The position numbers were made by a program, and so were the translations under genes. DNA of 64,000 nucleotides from Sapria himalayana (Eukaryota; Streptophyta; Magnoliopsida; Malpighiales; Rafflesiaceae): NCBI GenBank assembly GCA_029783825.1, contig JAREIK010005321.1:1-64000 (forward strand), in the 5' to 3' direction. Below the pieces are notes generated by a model that was not told the DNA's origin, did no database searches, and worked only from the letters and a program-made list of their open reading frames with translations. This document shows, one piece after another, positions 1-12,560 of the stretch. Numbering within the stretch: position 1 is the first letter of the stretch; the number at the start of each line of letters is the position of its first letter.

Positions 1-616
1 CAGACATATATGTAGATAAGATTTTGAACTTAGATGGATAGACAAAAAGATAGATAGATAGATAGATGAAAAATATAGATGGACAGACAAATAGATAGGC
101 ATATAGATAGATTGATAGACAGACAGATAGATATATATAGATAGATTGATTGATCGAAATAAAATATATAGATAGTTTGACCTTTAGATAGATAGATAGG
201 TAGACAAATTGATAGACGACAGACAAAAAGATAGATAGATAAATATCGAGATAGACAGATAGACAAATAGACAAACATGTAGATAGTTATAAAGATAGAT
301 AGATAGATAGACACATAAAGAGATAGATAGACAGATAGATAGTTGGATAGAAGGATAAACAAATAGAAATTGATAGTAATATAGATATATAGATATAGAT
401 GATATAAGATAGATAGATGATAGACAAATAGTTAGACGTAGATAGATAGATAGATATATAGATAGAAATAAATCGACAGACACATAGATAGATAGTTAGT
501 TTGATAAGTAGATAATCGAGCAGGCAGAGATATAAAAATAGATAGAAAGACAGATAGATAAATAAATAGATAGGTAGATTTATAGATTGATAGACATATA
601 CAATATAGATAGATAT

Positions 617-834
617 AATAAAGATATAAAGATCGATACATTGATAAATAGATGTAGAGATACATATATAAATAGATAGATAAATAAATAAATAAATAGA
701 CAGAAAGATAAAGAGATTGATAGATAGATAGATATAAAGATAAAGATCGATACATTGATAAATAGATGTAGAGATACATATATAGATAGATAGATAAATA
801 AATAAATAAATAGACAGAAAGATAAAGAGATTGA
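617..834. repeat. 114-bp tandem duplication inside the GATA array
   Basis: A segment beginning near 631 (a GATCGATACATTG core) and ending at 720 reappears from 745 to 834 almost unchanged, including the non-GATA interruptions. The period is 114 bp. Shared interruptions show this is segmental duplication rather than independent slippage. Confidence 0.85.
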
Positions 835-1890
835 TAAATAGATAGATAGATAGACATAGATAGACAGATTAATAGATTATAGATAGTTGATTAATATATA
901 GATAAATAATCAGATAGATAGTTAGATAACACATAGAAAGAAAAATAGATTGACAGAAAATAGATAGATAGATATACAGATAGATAGAAAGATATATAAA
1001 TAGACAAATATATAGATAGAAAGATAGATAGACAGATAAATAAAATATAGATAGAAAGGCACCCAAACAGATAGAGAAATAGATATATAAAATGATAGAT
1101 AGATAGCAGTCTATTTTTAGGCTAGCATATGCTGAGGTTTGGATACATATAGATTAATAAAAATACAGACAGATAAACAAGTAGATAGAAAGGCAAATAG
1201 ATGAACATATAGATTGATTAATTGATTGATAAATAGATGACAGATAGTGAGACAAATAGATAGATATATAGATAGATATATAGTCAGATTAATAGAATGA
1301 TTGATAAACAAAGTGATAGACAAATTGTTAGATTGAAAAAATCTTGATTAATATACAAATAGAGAGATAGATAGATTATATATATATATAAATTATTAGA
1401 AAAGTAGATAGTCAGATTGCTAGACAATTAGATAGATGAATAAATTGAAAAAATGATAGATAGATAGACATATAGATAGATAGAAAAATAAATAACGAAT
1501 GAGAGATTAATAGATAGACAGACAAAAAACAAACAAATAGATAGATAGACAGATATAAAGAGACATATATATAAACATATAGATAGAGAGAAAGATAAAT
1601 AGATAAATATATAGAGCAATAGACAAATAGATATACAGATAGACAGATAAATTGATAGACAGATAAATAACATATGGAAAAGACAAATAGATAGCCACAT
1701 AGAGAAGACATATAAATAGACAGATAAAAAATATATTATAGATAGATAGAATGATAGATATATAGATAGAAAGATCAACAAATAAATAGAAAAATGATAG
1801 ACAGATAAAAAATCAGATAGTTAGTCACAAAGATAGAAAAATAGATAGAAAAATATATAGACAAATATATCGATGGATATTTAGATAGAT

Positions 1891-1909
1891 AAATATATAT
1901 ATATATATA

Positions 1910-1942
<33 letters not shown>
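1891..1942. repeat. AT dinucleotide tract
   Basis: An alternating AT run of about 50 bp, broken once by AATT, embedded in the GATA array. A similar run lies at 4361-4392. Confidence 0.9.
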
Positions 1943-1944
<2 letters not shown>

Positions 1945-2929
1945 ACAGATAGATAGACAAAAGATATATAGATAGATAAATAATTAGAAAAAAAATTAGA
2001 CTAATAGATAGTCGATAAGATCGACAATAGACAGACAGACAGATAGATAGATATAGAGTATTGATTAATTGATTGATAGGTAGATAGATATTCAAAAAGA
2101 TATATAGATATATAGATAAATAGATAGGCAGATAGAAAAACAAATAGATAGACATAGATAGATAAATAGTCGTCTGTCTGTCATGCATGTAGATAGATAG
2201 GCAAATAGATAGACAGATAGATTAACAAATAAATATATATAGATAAATAGATAAATAGATAGACAAGCAGATAAATAAACATATACATAGACAGACAAAT
2301 TTATAAATAGATTGAAAGATCAATTAATAATAGATTGATATACATATTGATAGAGCGAGATAGATCATTTTAAAGAAAGATAGAAAGATAGATAGATAAT
2401 AGAGATAGATTGATAGAGATATAGAGAGATTGATTGATAGAAAGATAGATAGGTGGGTAGATAATAGATAGATAGATAGACAGACAGATAGATAGATAGA
2501 TAGATAGACTTGATAGAATGATAGAATGATAGATTGATAGATAGACAGACATATAGAAAGATAAATAGACAAATAGATAGAAATAGACAAATAGATAGAT
2601 AGATAGATAGATAGACAGATAGATAGACAAATAAACACATTGATAGAAAGATATATAAATAGACAGATAGTTAAAAAGGCAGGCAGTAGATACTAAGGCA
2701 CATAGACAATTATGTTGATAGACATATAGACAAAAAAATAGATAATAGATATATAGACACACAAATAGACACACATATAGATTGATAAAGCTACAGACAG
2801 ACATAAAGATAGAAAGTATATAGATAGATAGTTGATATACAGATTGATAGATATATAGATAGATAGACATAAATAGATACATAAATAGATAAATAAACAG
2901 ATAAAAAGACAGATAGAAAGTTAGATATA

Positions 2930-4358
2930 TATATATATATATACACACACCACAGATATATAGAAAGATAGATATAAGGATAGTACATAGATATATAAAA
3001 AAATAAATATATATATATATAATGATTGATAGATAGAGATACAGATAGATAGATAAAAAGATAAATAGATAGATAAGCAATTAGATAGATAGATGATCTA
3101 CAGATAGATATTTGTATACATAAATAGATAGAAAAATAGATAGACAGACATATAGATAGCCAAATTGATATACAAATGATAGATAGATAGAAAAATATAA
3201 AGATAGATGATATATAGATAGTAGACAGATAAATAGACAGGTAGATAAATAGATCGATAGATAGTCAAATTGATAGATATCTAGAAAGAAATATATATAA
3301 ACAGAGAGAGAAAAAAGTATAGTGACAGATAAATAGAAAGATACACAAATAAACAAATGGATAGATAGATTGATAAATAGAAATACAAATACATATACAC
3401 ATAGATAGATAAATATACATATAGATAGATAGACACTCAAAGAGACAAACAGATAGATAGACAAATAGACAAACAAACAGAGAGATAGATAGTTTGACAT
3501 GCAGTCAGATAGATAGATAGACAGACAGATAGATAGTCAGACATACAAAAAGATAGATAGAAAGATATATAGTTTGATATATATATATACATAGACAAAA
3601 TATAAACAATATTTTGAATTATAGATAGAAAGATAGATAGATAAATAAATAGATAGTTAGATGGATAGATATATAGACAGATAAATAGATAATTTGATAA
3701 ACATATAAATAGATAGAAAAGACAAATTGATAGTTAGATTGATATATTGATTGATACACATATAGATAGATAGACAGAGAGAGAGAGAGACAAACATACA
3801 GAGAGACAAAACAACCATATATATAGATAGACAAACAAATAGATAGAGAGACAAATAAACAAACACATAGACAAATAAAAAGATTAACATTCAATCAAAA
3901 AGGTAGACAGGCAGACAATAAAGTTGGGAAATAGTCAGTCAAACATACCTCCAAATAGACAGATAGATATATAGACGAACAGATAGACACATATAATGAC
4001 AAATAGACCGATATACAATAGTTTGATAGATAGATAGATAGAAAATCAGACAGACATATATATAGATATAGATTTTGATACATAGATGGATAGACAGACA
4101 GATAGATTGATTGATTGATTGAAATATAGACATAAAGATAGACAGACAAATAGATAGACATATAGATAGATTTATAAACAGACAGATTGACAGATATATA
4201 AATAAATATATAGATAGATAGATAGATCGATCGAAATATAGATATATAGATAGTTAGACCTTTAGATAGATAGAGAGATATAGATAGACATATTGATAGA
4301 CTGACAGACAGAAGATAAATAAATAGACAACGAAATAGATACATAGATAGATAATTAG

Positions 4359-4393
<35 letters not shown>

Positions 4394-5808
4394 CTAGATA
4401 GATAGACAAATAGACAAATATGTAGAGTTAAAAAGATAGATAGATAGATGAATACATAAAGAGATAGACAGATAGATAGAGTGATAGAAATAGATAGTTA
4501 GTTAGATAGATTGATATAGAGATAGATAAATAAATAGAAAGATTGATAGAGAGATAGATATAAGATAAATAAATAAATAAATAGATAGATATATGATAGA
4601 CAAATAGTTAGACGTAGATAGATAGATAGATAGATATATAGACAGACAAATGAATCGACAGAATAACAAACAAACAAAGATAGATAGTTAATTTGTTAAG
4701 TAAATAGTCAGACAGGCAGACATATAGATTAATAGATAGATAGACATACAGATAGAAATAAATAGATAGATTTATAGATTGATAGACATATAGATAGATA
4801 GATATAGTGAATAAAGATAGATACAGAGACAGATAGATGTAAAGATACATAGATAGATAAATAAATAGACAGAAAGATAAAGAGATATATAAATAGATAG
4901 ACATATAGATAGACAGATTAATAGATTGATAGATAGTTTGATTGATATAGATAAATAATCAAATAGATAGATAGATAGATAGATAGATAACAAATAGAAA
5001 GACAAATAGATTGATAGACAGATAGATAATAGATAGATAGATATACAGATAGATAGAAAGATATATAGATAGACAATATATAGATAAAAAAAAGATAGAT
5101 AGATATATAAAAATATAGATAGACAGACACCCAATAAGATAGACAAATAGATATAGAAAAGGATAGATAGATAGTCAGTCAATCAGTCAGGCTAGCAAAT
5201 ACTGAGGTTTGGATACATATAAATTAATAGAAATACAGACAGATACACTGGTAGATAGAAAGGCAAATAGATGGACATATAGATAGACAGATAGATAAAT
5301 AAGAAAAAAAGAATGTTAAGTAGGGAAATAAGGAGAATAAAGAAAAGATAAAGAATGAGAAGATAGAAAAGAATAAGAAAGAGAGAATGAAAAGAATGAA
5401 GAATGAGAAGAAAAATAATAAAGAAAATATGCAAAGAAGAAGATGATGATGATGATGATGGAGGCCAAGGTGAAGAATGAGATGATGGAGAAGAGTGATA
5501 AAAAAGGATAATAAGATGAATGATAAAGAAAAAGTTAAATAAGTTGTAGAAAAATAAGAAAGAGAAGAAATATAAGGAAAAGAATAAGAAAAAAATGAGA
5601 AAAAAAGAAGAAGAAAAAAAAGAAAAATGAAAATAAGGTGAAGAAAAAGATGAAAGAGATAAAAAGAGGATGGAAATGAATGAGAATGAGTAGAAAAAGA
5701 TGGAGAAGAAAAGTAAGAAAAAAAAGAGAGAATAAGTAAAGAAAAAATAAAAATAATAATAATAAGAAAAATAATAATAATAATAAGTGGGAGAAGAAGA
5801 ATAATAAG
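2930..5808. repeat. Tandem duplication unit 1 (GATA array plus AGAA block)
   Basis: Unit 1 starts at an AT/AC dinucleotide tract, continues as GATA array, passes a unique marker (GCTAGCAAATACTGAGG, 5191) and ends in a purine-rich AGAA/GATGAT block (about 5290-5808). The same order recurs in unit 2. Matching landmarks are displaced by 3517 bp (2953 to 6470), 3532 bp (4259 to 7791) and 3528 bp (5191 to 8719). Non-repetitive interruptions match, so this is a true direct duplication followed by indels. Confidence 0.93.
5290..5808. repeat. Purine-rich AGAA block of unit 1
   Basis: The plus strand is nearly all A and G with scattered T in GATGA and AATGA units, including a GAT trinucleotide run near 5441-5460. 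The minus-strand frames read as Ser/Phe/Leu-rich low-complexity peptide, an artefact of the tract. The block is repeated at 8825-9340. Confidence 0.92.
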
Positions 5809-6435
5809 AACACGGGTCGGACACGGCGACACGGGTCGGACACGGGTCGGATACGCGTCAGAGACATATCCGACGCATTGTTCGAAAATAGTCGTCGTTA
5901 GCAACAGACGCGTCGTTTACCAACTGACGCGTTTTTACGATTCTAACGCGTCGAAAATACACTATATATAACTATTACTCCTACATCTCCAACAAATTGA
6001 GGAGCACACCGCCGACAGTGAGTTGCCGACAAGCCGATTACGAGAATAGTTGTCAATTGTCATTGCGTCAAACAGGGAGGGGAGGAGCACACCGCCGAGG
6101 TGCCGACAATACCTAAGGTAACCTAATTCTATAAAGGGAATGGGGCATTTTAGAATCTGTATCGGGAGGGGGAAGAGTTTGAAAATCGAAACTGTAAAGG
6201 GAGGGTGGTGGTGGAGGTGTTAGAGGGTTTAAATTTTTTTTACATTATTTTAAAATACAGAATTTTAAATTATTTTAAAATACCTAATATTTATAATTAA
6301 TAATTTTTATTTTTAATTTTATTTTTTTTATCATGACGTATCCTAGTCGTATCCGTATCCTAGTTTTTTAGAATTTGCCGTATCCCCGTATCCTACCGTG
6401 TCGTATCTAAATGTCCGTATCCGTGTCCGTGCAAC
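5809..6435 (-). mobile_element. Small non-autonomous MULE-type element, copy 1
   Basis: A non-microsatellite segment of about 627 bp with GC-rich inverted ends. The left end holds three CACGGGTCGG units (5811, 5830, 5841). The right end read on the minus strand begins GTTGCACGGACACGGATACG. Reverse-complemented, its right half aligns with 59649-60335: both share a stretch with CTAAAAAACTA, GATACGGATACGA and CATGATAAAAAAAATAAAA followed by an ATATTAGGTATTTTA motif. It carries no coding capacity. Two copies of a 15-bp motif (6001, 6084) lie inside. I could not find a clear target duplication. Assignment to MULE rests on the other copy's 9-bp flanking repeat. Confidence 0.75.
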
Positions 6436-9340
6436 ATTATATATATATACACACACACACAGATATATAGAAAGATAGATATAAGGATAGATACATAGAT
6501 ATAAAAAAATAAATATATATATATATATAATGATTGATAGATAGAGATACAGATAGATAGATAAAAAGATAAATGATAGAAGCAATTAGATAGATAGAAT
6601 CTACAGATAGATATTTGTATACATAAATAGATAGAAAGATAGATAGACAGACATATAGATAGCCAAATTGATATACAAATAGATAGATAGATAGAAAAAT
6701 ATAAATATAGATTGATATATAGATAGTAGACAGATAAATAGATCGATAGATAGTCAAATGATAGATATCTAGAAAGAAATATATATAAACAGATAGAGAA
6801 ATAAGTATAGTGACAGATAAACAGAAAGATAGACAGACATATAGAAAGACACACAAATAAAAAACGGATAGATAGATTGATAGATAGAAATACAGATACA
6901 TAGACACATAGATAGAAAAATATACATATAGATAGATAGACACTCAAACAGACAAACAGAAATAGACAAATAGACAAATAAACAGAGAGATATATAGTTT
7001 GACATGCAGTCAGATAGATAGATAGACAGACAGATAGTCAGACAGACAAAAAGATAGATAGAAAGATATATAGTTTGATATATATATATATATACATAGA
7101 CAGATATATAAACAAATATTTGAATTATAGATAGAAAGATAGATAGATAAATATATAGATAGTTTGATGGATAGATATATAGACAGATAAATAGATAATT
7201 TGAAATAACATATAAATAGATTGATAAAAAGACAGATTGATAGTTAGATTGATATATTGATTGATAGACATATAGATAGATAGACAGACAGAGAGAGAGA
7301 GAGAGATAGACAAACATACAGATAGACAAACAACCATATATATAGATAGACAAACAAATTGATAGAGAGACAAATAAACAAACACATAGACAAATAAAAA
7401 GATAAACATTCAATCAGAAAGGTAGACAGGCAGACAGTAAGGCTGGGAAATAGTCAGTCAATCATACATCGAAATAGACAGATAGATATATAGACGAACA
7501 GATAGGCACATATAATGACAAATAGACCAATATACAAATAGTTTGATAGATATATAGATAGATAGAAAATCAGACAGACATATATATAGATATAGATTTT
7601 GATACATAGATGGATAGACAGACAGATAGCTTGATTGATGGATTGAAATATAGACATAAAGATAGACAGACAAATAAATAGACATATAGATAGATTTATA
7701 AACAGACAGATTGACAGATAAATAAATAAATATATAGATAGATTGATTGATAGATTGATAGATTGAAATATAAATATATAGATAGTTAGACCTTTAGATA
7801 GATAGAGAGATATAGATAGACATATTGATAGACAGACAGACAGAAAGATAGATAAATAAATAGGCAACGAAATAGATACATATATAAATAATTAGATAGA
7901 TATATATATATATAACTAGATAGATAGATAGATAAACAAATAGACAAACATGTAGATAGTTAAAAAGATAGATAGATGAATACATAAAGAGATAGACAGA
8001 TAGATAGAGTGATAGACAAATAGATAGTTAGTTAGATAGATTGATATATAGATGGATAAATAAATAGAAAGATTGATAGAGAGATAGATATATAGATAGA
8101 TAAATAGATAGATATATGATAGACAAATAGTTAGACGTAGATAGATAGATAGATATATAGACAGACAAATGAATCGACAAAATAACAAACAAACAAAGTA
8201 GATAGTTAGTTTGTTAAGTAAATAGTCGGGCAAGCAGACATATAGATAAATAGATAGATAGACATACAGATAGATAAATAAATAGATAGATTTATATGGA
8301 TTAGACATATAGATAGATAGATATAGTGATATAAAGATTAATACATTGACAGATAGATGTAGAGATAAATAGATGATAAATAAATAGATAGAAAGATAAA
8401 GAGATAGATAAATAGATAAATAGATAAATAGATAGACATATAGATAGACAGATTAATAGATTGATAGATAGTTTGATTGATATAGATAAATAATCAAATA
8501 GATATATAGATAGATAACACATAGAAAGACAAATAGATTGATAGACAGATAGATAAATAGATAGATAGATATACAGATAGATAGAAAGATATATAGATAG
8601 ACAAATATATAGATAAAAAAAAGATTGATAGATATATAAAAATATAGATAGACAGACACCCAATCAGATAGACAAATAGATATATAAAGGATAGATAGAT
8701 AGTCAGTCAGTCAGTCAGGCTAGCAAATACTAAGGTTTGGATACATATAAATTAATAGAAATACAGACAGATACACTGGTAGATAGAAAGGCAAATAGAT
8801 GGACATATAGATAGACAGATAGATAAATAAGAAAAAAAGAATGTTAAGTAGGGAAATAAGGAGAATAAAGAAAAGATAAAGAATGAGAAGATAGAAAAGA
8901 ATAAGAAAGAAGAATGAAAAGAATGAAGAATGAGAAGAAAATAATAAAGAAAATATGCAGAAGAAGATGATGATGATGATGATGGAGGCCAAGGTGAAGA
9001 ATGAGATGATGGAGAAGAATGATAAAAAAGGATAATAAGATGAAGAAAGAAAAAGTTAAATAAGTTGTAGAAAAATAAGAAAGAGAAGAAATAGAAGGAA
9101 AAAAATAAGAAAAAAAGGAGAAAAAAAAGAAGAAGGAAAAAAGAGAAAAATGAAAATAAGGTGAAGAAAGAGATGAAAGAGATAAAGAAGATGATGGAAA
9201 TGAATGAGATGAAGAGAATGAGTAGAAAGATGGAGAAGAAAAGTAAGAAAAAAAGAGAGAATAAGTAAAGAAAAAAAAATAATAATAATAAGAAAATAAA
9301 ATAATAAATAATAATAATAAGTGGGAGAAGAAGAACAATA
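6436..9340. repeat. Tandem duplication unit 2 (GATA array plus AGAA block)
   Basis: Second copy of the roughly 3.5-kb unit, starting at the AC-dinucleotide tract (6451-6470), passing the marker GCTAGCAAATACTAAGG (8719) and entering the AGAA block at about 8825. Differences from unit 1 are mostly small indels and single bases. Minus-strand Ser-Ile-Tyr-Leu frames here are repeat translations, not genes. Confidence 0.93.
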
Positions 9341-9923
9341 AAAGACAAGGAGGAGGAGGAGGAAGCAGAAGAAAAAAGGAGGAAGAAGAAGCGGAAGAAA
9401 AATGAAGGAAGAAGAGAGGAAGAAAAAAGGAGAGGAAGAAGAAGATGAAGAAAAAATGAGGAAGAAGAAGATGAAGAAAAAAGGAGAAATAAGAAGATGA
9501 AGAAAAAAGGAGGAAGAAGAAGAAGAAAAAAGGAGGAAGAAGAAGATGAAGAAAAAAGGTGGAAGAAGAAGATGAAGAAAAAAGGAGGAGGAGGAAGAGG
9601 ATGTAAAAAAGAGGAAGAATAGAAAAAAAAAGAGAAAAAAGAATAAGATGAAGAAGAAATAAAAGAAGGATAAGAATAGAAAGAATAAGAAAGAAAAAGG
9701 ATGAGAATAGGAAAAAGAAGAAAAATAGAAAGAAAAAGAAGAAGAGTAAGAAAAAGAAGATGATGAAAATGAAAAGAAAGAATGAAAAAAAAAGAAGAAG
9801 GTGATGATGATGATGAGAAAAAAAAAGAAGATGATGTTGATGAGAAAAGCAAGAAGAAGGAAAAGAAAAATAAGAAAAGAAAAACAACAAGAAGAGAAGA
9901 ACAATAAAAAGACGAAGAAGAAG
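8825..9923. repeat. Long purine-rich tract
   Basis: About 1.1 kb in which the plus strand is almost only A and G. The first half is the duplicated AGAA block. The second half (9340-9923) is a different GAAGAA/GGAGGA tract with no counterpart in unit 1. It stops abruptly at 9924 where GC-rich hAT-like sequence starts. Minus-strand frames of up to 395 codons here are Ser/Phe/Leu low-complexity artefacts. Confidence 0.93.
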
Positions 9924-10165
9924 TAGTTGTGTCAAACAAGCCAGGTAGGCCAGGCCCAATATGCCAAGTCTCAAGTCAGTCGTGCCTAGCCCAGCACGGC
10001 ATGGTCCAGCATTATGCCTAGGCCTGTGATGGGCCGGCTCGAGGCACGGCTCGTGCAGGGCAATGTCGAGGCAACCCAGGCCTCATCCCGGGCCCGACAT
10101 AGTCTGGTACCTTGGTCTAAAGGCACGGTTCTTCGGCATGACCTGAACCATTGCCCGCTCCCCAA
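9924..10165 (+). mobile_element. GC-rich hAT-type terminal segment
   Basis: Starts with TAGTTGTGTCAAACAAGCC, which resembles the TAGAGGTGTCAAACGGGCC-like inverted ends of the hAT copies elsewhere in the window. About 240 bp of GGCACG/GCCCGG-rich subterminal sequence follows, then AT-rich DNA. No matching right end or target duplication was found, so this is probably a truncated or decayed hAT end. Confidence 0.55.
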
Positions 10166-12364
10166 ATTTTAAACCCATATATATGTTCTTATACATAATT
10201 ATTTTATTATTTTGTTTTATAATTTTAAATAATTATGATGATAAGAATTACAAAAGATATTTGATTTTTATTTTTGATATTGTTTTACTTGATTATATTT
10301 TATTAATAGATAAAAATTATAAATAATATTTAATAAAACATATAATTTTTATATATATTAAAAAAAGTGTACCTAACAAAAAAAATGTGTCATGATTACG
10401 CATTTTGCTTCAAAACTCCAAAAGACTTTTAAGCCTTGGACATCAAGGCTCCAAAAAGTTTTTGTCTTGATATATCTTGCACCTCAAATAACTTTGACTA
10501 ATATGAGTAAAAGTCTCCTATAAAAAGATTATGAAAGCCATTTTGATGAAATAAGTCATGAGGCAAAAAAAATACATGTCAAGGTAAGAATACTTGACAT
10601 ACTAAAATGGACCACAAGACAGCAAAACCAATTGAGAATTCATCGATACATTGTGACAATTCTAAGAGATTATAAATTTTCACCATAATATTTCTACGAG
10701 TGCATTAGAGAGATCGATGAAATAGAATGTCATGACCCAGTAAAATTCAAAAAAATATCAGATAGTAGGTTCGGCTTAAAAAGATTTTCAGAATGATCTT
10801 GAAGAGATTTCAAGATGAATCATATAAAGTTCTAAAGACTTCACTCTATTCACTCAAGAATATTTTAAATTTTTTATGTAATGAGATTGTGATAGGTTAC
10901 AAAATTTAAGTTATTGGTGAAGAAAAGCTCTCGTTATATAAGGGAGAGGGAGAGTATTTATCATTGTACACTCCAATTTTATTTATAATGTATCATTTCT
11001 CTCTAAATATTTTTTCTTAATAAGTTAATAGATGTAACTTAATAGATATAATGAGTGGATAAAGCAATAGGTGTAACTTAATAGATGTAACTCTTGTGAA
11101 AGATAAGAATAGATTGACTTAAAAATTTGAAGAGGAAAATTTATTAGTATTAGGATGCACATATAGCAATATAGCTCATGATCCATGATACTTGCATAGG
11201 GAAAAAGATCCACTTAGTTTATATATTTTCTATAGATGAATCTTGCCTTCTAGAAAAATAAAAGACAAACGATTATAATGATGTTCAATACAAAGGCACA
11301 GTTTATGGTGATAATGGTAGTTAGATGCGAGATACTTGGGATCAAGCACACATACTCAAAAATATCATGAATCCACTTTCTTTTCTCAACACTTTTTAAT
11401 ATAATAGTGAGATAATGAAATATATAATTTCCAATCTAGTATTTTAAGAGCGAAAAAACAAATAATATTTAATGCTTCTTCCTCGAAGAATTCTTCACAT
11501 AAATATTCAAAATATCTCAATTTACTTTTCTTTCCTACAAACTTAGTGTTCTACATGTTTACGTACCAAGTTAAAGCTTTATTATTTTAATTTCAAATTA
11601 TTTTTTAGTTTATTGCTTGCCTAATTTTATGATTGATGGAATACCCAACATATAGACGACCTCAAATCATTAGCTTATTATGTAAGCACACCACTTGTTT
11701 GTTATTAATTATTGAGTATTTATTTCTAATTTGATAATTTTATTTATGAGTTAGGTTTTCAATAATATGTTTCAATTTTTTATTATAATTTATTGTCAAT
11801 CAAATGTGTTGTAAAATAACAATTTTAATATATTTTTTACCTTTTAATATTGTTTATAGAAACTAATGATTTTCATTAAGAGTTTTATTGTCAATCAATT
11901 TTATATTTTATAATGAGATGCGCCAGGTCATGTTGGAACAAACAAACATCCTCCACTCCGATGTGACTTGGATACTAATATCAAGACCTGCGCAAAGATC
12001 ATTATTAATTATAAATAAATTCCCATTGTAAAAATAAGTCTATAAAAAAGATCATTAGAGAAAATCAGTTAGTAAATAACTTAAAGAATGACTTATAGCG
12101 AGTGAGTTCATTCAGATGTTTAATGCTGACTATCATAATAATTTTTCTTTAGTAACCAAGAACATTTCCATAAGTATTATTTCACTAACGACATCTCATG
12201 GAAAAAAGATATACCACTTAGATATAAAAATATTTTCTTTATAATGATCTTATTAGAAATTTGATATTGAGTAGTCAGCTGAGTTTCGAGTAGCACATTC
12301 AGACACAATTTAGAGAATATGGAAATCATTTTATATCCTGAAAAATCACAAAGTCTGATTTGCA
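10166..12364. other. AT-rich sequence without recognisable gene
   Basis: No coding signal was seen on either strand. A TATATAAGG box followed by GAGAGGGAGAG (about 10935-10955) could be the core promoter of a decayed solo LTR, but I could not find paired termini. Two similar TTAATAGATGTAACT stretches (about 11027-11100) form a short imperfect repeat. Confidence 0.5.
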
Positions 12365-12560
12365 TAAAGGTGTCGTCTAGGTCGGGTGACACGAGCCTTA
12401 CCCAGGCACAACACAAAATTGTTGTGCCTGGACTTCGATCATGTCGACCCATAGCATGACTCATGTCGTGCCAAGCATGAGCCCCATGCATTCAGCGCGA
12501 TAAGGACAAAAAAACACCACACGTACCTGCCACACACCTACCATGATGGCACATTGTAAA
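12365..12560 (+). mobile_element. Probable left end of hAT copy A
   Basis: TAAAGGTGTCGTCTAGGTCG at 12365 resembles a hAT inverted end and is followed by GC-rich subterminal sequence with a 12-bp hairpin. It lies upstream of a decayed hAT transposase in the same orientation, as in copies B and C. The right end of copy A was not located, so the boundary is tentative. Confidence 0.5.
12402..12431. repeat. Perfect 12-bp inverted repeat
   Basis: CCAGGCACAACA and its exact reverse complement are separated by six bases. It lies about 50 bp inside the presumed left end of hAT copy A. Confidence 0.85.

Larger units (their letters stand above)
1..2929. repeat. GATA/TAGA tetranucleotide microsatellite, first block
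   Basis: The plus strand is an almost uninterrupted series of GATA/TAGA/GACA units with AT-dinucleotide patches (about 1891-1942). The minus strand (CTAT repeats) lacks stops in the pure repeat and therefore gives long open frames rich in Ser-Ile-Tyr-Leu. A four-base unit repeats every 12 bases in all three frames, so these frames translate to the same peptide and are not evidence for genes. Interruptions (GACA, AAAT, GATT) show the array is old and diverged. It contains a variant copy of a marker segment also found at 5191 and 8719. Confidence 0.97.

Noticed and set aside
5809..6435. Attempt to assign a target duplication to MULE-type copy 1
   Set aside because: The flanks AATAATAAG and ATTATATAT are low complexity and do not match convincingly.
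30..8992. Many long minus-strand open frames rich in Ser, Ile, Tyr and Leu
   Set aside because: They are translations of the CTAT repeat, which reads the same in every frame and contains no stop; no start context, domain or codon bias supports genes.
8752..9974. Three overlapping frames of 282-395 codons rich in Phe, Ser and Leu
   Set aside because: All three lie on the same strand of a polypurine/polypyrimidine tract and are low-complexity artefacts.
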